From the NCBI GenBank assembly GCA_016794285.1, contig JAEUKO010000001.1, positions 1 through 64,000 of the forward strand: DNA of 64,000 nt. The letters are read 5' to 3'. The notes beneath the pieces are model-generated. The model saw nothing but the letters and a program-made list of their open reading frames with translations. It made no database searches and was not told the DNA's origin. Made by a program: the position numbers and the translations under genes. The DNA comes from UBA1573 sp016794285 (GTDB lineage: Bacteria > Pseudomonadota > Alphaproteobacteria > Micavibrionales > Micavibrionaceae). Shown one piece after another: positions 60,396 to 64,000 of this stretch (position 1 is the first letter of the stretch; every line of letters begins with the position of its first letter).

Positions 60396-61913
60396 TTAAC
60401 TATGCCGTAAGTCCAGATCAGAGAACTTGGTTAGGTTGGGGTCAAAGAATAGTTTGACGATACCAATTGGACCGTGACGCTGTTTGGCTACAATGGTTTC
60501 AGCGATATTTGCGCTTTGTTGTAAACGCTCTGCCCATCCCGCGTAACGGTCATTAAACTTCTCAACTGATTCACTATCGCGCTGTGTGGGAATTTCTCGC
60601 GATAGGTAATATTCTTCACGGTACACAAACATGACAACGTCAGAGTCCTGTTCAATAGATCCAGATTCTCTCAAATCAGAAAGCATAGGCCGTTTATCTT
60701 CGCGCTGTTCAACCGCCCGCGAAAGCTGGGAGAGAGCCAGAACTGGAACATGAAGCTCCTTGGCCAAGGCTTTGAGCCCTCGCGTGATCTCAGAAATTTC
60801 AATGACCCGATTGGTTTCGGACTGTCGGGATCCACTTCCTCGCAGGAGTTGTAGGTAATCGACAACAATCATCCCGAGGCCATGCTTGCGCTTCAAACGG
60901 CGCGCTCGCGTTCTGATCGCCGAAATCGATAGAGCTGGTGTGTCGTCAATATAAAGAGGAATATGCGAGAGCGTGTGAGCGGCCTGCGCAAAATCACGAA
61001 ACTGTGCTTCGGTGATATTCCCTTTGCGGAGGGCATCTCCTGAAATACCTGATTGTTCGGCTAAAATCCGCATGGTGAGCTGATCGTGTGACATTTCGAG
61101 AGAGAAGAAAGCAACAATTGCGCCTTCTTTTCCCCCACTGAGCGCATAAGCTTTTGCGGCATTGAAAGCCATATTGGTAGCAAGAGCGGTTTTCCCCATC
61201 GAAGGTCTTCCGGCCAAAATCAGAAGGTCGGATTTGTGGAGGCCTCCAAGTTTCTCGTCAATATCTTTAAGACCTGTCGTTACACCTGTGACTTGTCCTT
61301 TGCTGTTAAAAGCGACTTCTGCCAGTTCAATTGCTTTGACAATCGAATCGCGCAGCGTAACAAAACTGGTGTTGCTTTCTCCGGTTTCCGCCATTGAGAA
61401 CAGGCGGGCTTCGGCATCTTCGATAGTGTCTTGGGCATCCCGCTCAAGATTATGGATGAAGGATTCGTTGACCACATCATTGCCGAACGAAATAAGTTCA
61501 CGGCGTAGGTGGAGATCGAAGATGGTGCGGGCGTAATCTTCAACATTCACGACACTCATAACACTGCCTGCGAGGTCGGCAAGATAGGCCGCCCCTCCCA
61601 CTTGTTCCAAGTCTTGGTCTTTTTCGAAATAGGATTTGAGTGTCACAGGCGAGGCGGTTTGACCCCGATCAATCAGAACCTGTAAAGCCTGGTAAATGCG
61701 CTGGTGGGCAGGGGCAAAGAAAAATTCTGGTTTTAGAAAATCGCCGATTTTCTCATAGGCCCGATTGTCAACCAGTACCGTGCCGAGCAGACATTGTTCC
61801 GCTTCTAGATTCTGAGGGAGAGAACGATAGAGATTTTCCTCTTTCGGTGTGGAAAGAGAAACGGGAGAGGAGGAAGAAAATCCAGTTTTTTTGAGTTCTG
61901 ATGTTTGAGCCAT
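60396..61913 (-). CDS. dnaB: Replicative DNA helicase
   Basis: A 505-residue helicase unwinding the fork. The N-terminal domain (residues 30-130) carries PQNLEAEQCLLGTVL. Walker A is AGRPSMGKTALA, Walker B is the MIVVDYLQLL segment, and DLRESGSIEQDSDVVMF is the conserved C-terminal motif. There is no sign of an intein. It ends seven bases before alr. The first 25 residues are a Ser/Thr-rich extension. Confidence 0.97.
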   Translation of the reverse strand: MAQTSELKKTGFSSSSPVSLSTPKEENLYRSLPQNLEAEQCLLGTVLVDNRAYEKIGDFLKPEFFFAPAHQRIYQALQVLIDRGQTASPVTLKSYFEKDQDLEQVGGAAYLADLAGSVMSVVNVEDYARTIFDLHLRRELISFGNDVVNESFIHNLERDAQDTIEDAEARLFSMAETGESNTSFVTLRDSIVKAIELAEVAFNSKGQVTGVTTGLKDIDEKLGGLHKSDLLILAGRPSMGKTALATNMAFNAAKAYALSGGKEGAIVAFFSLEMSHDQLTMRILAEQSGISGDALRKGNITEAQFRDFAQAAHTLSHIPLYIDDTPALSISAIRTRARRLKRKHGLGMIVVDYLQLLRGSGSRQSETNRVIEISEITRGLKALAKELHVPVLALSQLSRAVEQREDKRPMLSDLRESGSIEQDSDVVMFVYREEYYLSREIPTQRDSESVEKFNDRYAGWAERLQQSANIAETIVAKQRHGPIGIVKLFFDPNLTKFSDLDLRHS

Positions 61914-61987
61914 GAAAGCAAACTAGCAGAAGAAAAAGCAGCTTGCCACAATCCTGTTGCTTCAGACCTGTGGAAAACGGGGACAAT

Positions 61988-62018
61988 AAAAAAACCGCCC
62001 ACAAGGGGCGGTTTTTTT
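61988..62018 (-). terminator. Bidirectional terminator after rplI
   Basis: A 13-bp perfect stem, AAAAAAACCGCCC (61988-62000) and GGGCGGTTTTTTT (62006-62018), with an ACAAG loop. It ends the rpsF-rpsR-rplI transcript on the - strand. The dnaB gene that follows on the same strand needs its own promoter. Confidence 0.93.
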
Positions 62019-62045
62019 AGAATGTAAGCTTCATACGCTGAGTTG

Positions 62046-62639
62046 TTAAGCAGCGGTTTCTTCTTCAACTGCTGGCGTTTCAACTGCAGGGGCAGCAGCC
62101 TTGGCGGAAGGGGCTGGTTTACGATCATCATCGCGATAATTGACGATAACGGCTTTTCCAGTTTTTTCCTGAGTTTTGGCTTCTTCTTCTGAACGTGCAA
62201 TGTTCAGGGTGAGGGAAACCTTGACTTCAGGGTGCAAGGATAGATTAACTTGGAACAAGCCAATCGACTTGAATGCCGTGTTCATCAGAACCTGATTGCG
62301 GGTGATGGCAATCTTGGCAGAGGATTCAATTGCATCGGCAATATCACGCGAAGAAACTGATCCGTATAGGTGACCAGATTCTGCTGCTTGACGAATGATG
62401 ACAACTTTAAGGCCGTCAAGTTTTTTCGCGACTTTGTCCGCGTCTGCTTTACGCTCAAGGTTTTGGGCCTCAAGGATTTTGCGTTGAGCTTCAAAGAAAG
62501 AAATATTTTCTTTCGTGGCACGAAGAGCTTTGCGTTGAGGCAAGAGGAAGTTACGGGCGTACCCGGGCTTCACTTTTACCACATCGCCCATCTGGCCGAG
62601 TTTTTCAACACGTTCCAGTAAAATGATTTCTGTAGGCAT
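62046..62639 (-). CDS. rplI: 50S ribosomal protein L9, with C-terminal tail
   Basis: A 197-residue L9, which stretches from the 50S surface. MPTEIILLERVEKLGQMGD and the YARNFLLPQRKAL segment are diagnostic. E. coli L9 has 149 residues; the additional tail here is Ala/Pro/Glu-rich and ends VETPAVEEETAA. AAAGGATCAAGAAT precedes the ATG. Confidence 0.96.
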   Translation of the reverse strand: MPTEIILLERVEKLGQMGDVVKVKPGYARNFLLPQRKALRATKENISFFEAQRKILEAQNLERKADADKVAKKLDGLKVVIIRQAAESGHLYGSVSSRDIADAIESSAKIAITRNQVLMNTAFKSIGLFQVNLSLHPEVKVSLTLNIARSEEEAKTQEKTGKAVIVNYRDDDRKPAPSAKAAAPAVETPAVEEETAA

Positions 62640-62663
62640 ATTCTTGATCCTTTCCCTACTAAA

Positions 62664-62960
62664 CTATTCGCCCATCGAAGATGAACGACGGGGGTTGTCG
62701 TTTTCAATCCGAACATAAGGCAGCAAAGCCATGTACCGCGCTTGCTTGATGGCGGTGGCGAGAACACGCTGTTTCTTTTGGGAAACGTAGGTGATCCGGC
62801 TTGGCATGATCTTGCCGCGTTCGGAAATGAAACGGCCCAGCATCCGAATATTTTTCCAGTCAATAGCTGGAGAGTTCGGGCCGCTGAATGGGCAGGTTTT
62901 ACGACGTTTGAAGAAAGATTTTTTTGCAGGTGCTTGTGTTTGTGCTTGTGCTTCAGACAT
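62664..62960 (-). CDS. rpsR: 30S ribosomal protein S18
   Basis: A 98-residue S18 which pairs with S6 on the 30S platform. KSFFKRRKTCPFSG and the C-terminal SRITYVSQKKQRVLATAIKQ are diagnostic. The start ATG 62960 lies just after the rpsF stop, so the two are coupled. The cysteine in the CPF motif is present. Confidence 0.97.
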   Translation of the reverse strand: MSEAQAQTQAPAKKSFFKRRKTCPFSGPNSPAIDWKNIRMLGRFISERGKIMPSRITYVSQKKQRVLATAIKQARYMALLPYVRIENDNPRRSSSMGE

Positions 62961-62961
62961 T

Positions 62962-63321
62962 TTAGGCAGCCTCCTCATCCATAAAGCGGTCAGAGTCATT
63001 GTTTTTGTCGATAATCGCGGATGGGCCCTTGCTTGGCTCTTCCAGACGGACTGACATATAACGGACAATATTTTCGTTAATGCGCATTTGCCGTTCCATT
63101 TCGAGAAGGGCGGGAGCATTCACATCAAATTCAATCAAGGTATAGTGACCTTTGCGGGCCCGATTGATCCGGTACGCAAAGTTTCGCAAACCCCATTGCT
63201 CCGTTTTCAGGATGGTGCCGCCAGCTTGGGTCAGAATATCACAGAACTGGGTGGTCATGGTCTCAACTTGAGCCGCGCCAAGGTCCTGCCGTGTAATGAA
63301 CACAGTTTCGTATAAAGGCAT
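62962..63321 (-). CDS. rpsF: 30S ribosomal protein S6
   Basis: A 119-residue S6. MPLYETVFITRQDL, GLRNFAYRINRARKGHYTLI and ENIVRYMSVRL are conserved. AAAGGAG six bases before ATG 63321 sets the start. The C-terminal tail is acidic (Asp/Glu). First gene of rpsF-rpsR-rplI. Confidence 0.97.
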   Translation of the reverse strand: MPLYETVFITRQDLGAAQVETMTTQFCDILTQAGGTILKTEQWGLRNFAYRINRARKGHYTLIEFDVNAPALLEMERQMRINENIVRYMSVRLEEPSKGPSAIIDKNNDSDRFMDEEAA

Positions 63322-63449
63322 ATTGATCTCCTTTCGGGTTCGCCCCACCTAAAATCTTGTGGGAGAAGCTGGCACCCGCCTTAAGGGCGACAGCAAGGTT
63401 GCTTTAAGAGGCACATAAAGACAGGACAGGCGCACAAAATCAAGAAAAA
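63322..63449 (-). promoter_or_regulatory. Leader region of the rpsF operon
   Basis: About 128 bases between the terminator of the next gene and rpsF. On the - strand two short hairpins are visible, AGCAA-CC-TTGCT and GCC-CTTAA-GGC, followed by a G/C-rich stretch. S6:S18 represses its own operon in other bacteria by binding a leader hairpin; whether a CCG bulge motif is present here was not clear. No strong promoter was identified by eye. Confidence 0.35.
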
Positions 63450-63475
63450 AATGCCCCAAATCGCTTTGGGGCATT
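63443..63475 (-). terminator. Terminator after the small unknown gene
   Basis: An 11-bp perfect stem, AATGCCCCAAA (63450-63460) and TTTGGGGCATT (63465-63475), with a four-base loop. On the - strand the stem is followed by TTTTTTCTT. It lies 28 bases after the stop of the 98-residue gene. Confidence 0.9.
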
Positions 63476-63502
63476 GAAAGGGACGTAAGGGAAAGATTAA
63501 GC

Positions 63503-63799
63503 TCAATACGCGTTGGTATTGGCGTGAATGGTTAAAAACCTGGCCATGACGTAAGTCCAGTCTTTCTGCGGGTCTTCTGAGGAGTATTTCCGCGAAGCGC
63601 GGCGCAAAAGCCCCTCAAGGCGACGTTCGCTCATATCAGGTTGATTGAGCGATTGCCTCAATCTGTTGAGGGAGACGTGGCAGCAATAACTGGCGTAATC
63701 AACGTTTGGGGCCCCCCCTGCTTCTACCAAAGTGGTGTAGGCCGTGCTGTTCTCATCTAGGACTGAGCGGATATTTTGGTGTATGACTGAGCAACTCAT
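63503..63799 (-). CDS. Small protein of unknown function
   Basis: A 98-residue protein with no signal peptide or membrane segment. It contains a Cys pair (YCCHVSLNRLRQSL) and a basic, helical middle (ERRLEGLLRRASRKY). I do not recognise it. AAGGAGGAGACC precedes ATG 63799, a very strong ribosome-binding site, and a clear terminator follows, so it is probably real and expressed. Confidence 0.78.
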   Translation of the reverse strand: MSCSVIHQNIRSVLDENSTAYTTLVEAGGAPNVDYASYCCHVSLNRLRQSLNQPDMSERRLEGLLRRASRKYSSEDPQKDWTYVMARFLTIHANTNAY

Positions 63800-63931
63800 G
63801 GTCTCCTCCTTGTGGTTCGGGATGGTTATCACGGGCCTCTAATTCCTTCCGTTTCTATGTTTCTTTCTTGCTTTGGCTGGATGCCGACCGCAAGAAAAAT
63901 ACGTTTCTTAATTTTCAGGTAACATATATAT

Positions 63932-63965
63932 AGCTTATTTTTTAAGCTGTTGCAAATTAGCAACA
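63932..63965. promoter_or_regulatory. Two tandem short palindromes upstream of the unknown gene
   Basis: AGCTTA-TTTTT-TAAGCT (63932-63948) and TGTTGC-AAATTA-GCAACA (63948-63965) abut each other about 135 bases before the start of the 98-residue gene. Such AT-rich symmetric sites may be regulator binding sites. The rest of 63833-64000 holds no recognised gene. Confidence 0.35.
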
Positions 63966-64000
63966 TCTAATACGATACGTTTCGAAAGGGTGCGGTGCGG

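Overview
The window looks like chromosomal DNA of a free-living-type alphaproteobacterium with moderate GC. The signs are a circularly permuted two-piece tmRNA gene next to an alpha-type SspB gene, a short-form adenylate kinase, the alpha order of ribosomal genes with no rpmJ after secY, a Rickettsia-like isocitrate dehydrogenase, a membrane-anchored CycM-like cytochrome c, an RNase E with a very large insertion in its S1 domain, and DUF3035 and YejA-like proteins. A Rhodospirillales-like or deep-branching lineage is plausible, but the sequence alone does not settle the order.

Positions 1-14760 are the end of tuf followed by the S10, spc and alpha ribosomal protein operons on the + strand: rpsJ-rplC-rplD-rplW-rplB-rpsS-rplV-rpsC-rplP-rpmC-rpsQ-rplN-rplX-rplE-rpsN-rpsH-rplF-rplR-rpsE-rpmD-rplO, an intrinsic terminator, secY-adk, a strong-looking promoter, then rpsM-rpsK-rpoA-rplQ and a terminator. 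The set is complete and intact.

Positions 14760-35500 are mixed housekeeping genes: a large AsmA-like protein, Bcp peroxiredoxin, an alpha/beta hydrolase without its serine nucleophile, a cysteine desulfurase overlapping a 2Fe-2S ferredoxin, a TyrA-like dehydrogenase, glyQ-glyS, a YedI/DUF808 membrane protein, ygfZ with a HAD phosphatase, a heptosyltransferase-like enzyme (interrupted by ten Ns), a lipoprotein, a YejA-like peptide-binding protein, a divergent macro-domain protein, an adenosine-kinase-like PfkB enzyme, a TetR regulator, TrhP and a Nudix hydrolase. A 145-bp imperfect palindrome just after the macro-domain gene looks like a non-autonomous mobile or repeat element.

Positions 35500-46500 hold sspB, the two-piece tmRNA with a recognisable promoter, tag frame and terminator, an ArsR regulator, pheA, cytochrome c, two DMT transporters, icd, yggT, a secreted HEXXH-type protein, a cpaF-like gene that has lost its ATPase core by an in-frame internal deletion, two paralogous mini-lipoprotein genes that end in the same six residues, and the cell-wall amidase amiC.

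Positions 46500-64000 hold rne, two unknown genes, ileS-lspA-DUF3035-M16-M16, a two-block pentapeptide-repeat protein with an internal DLSQ repeat array, alr and dnaB on the opposite strand, the rpsF-rpsR-rplI operon, and a small unknown gene. I saw no CRISPR array, rRNA, standard tRNA, prophage or complete insertion sequence. Nothing here is clearly a new multi-gene system. The best leads are the deleted cpaF, the mini-lipoprotein pair, the palindromic element and the DLSQ repeat protein.
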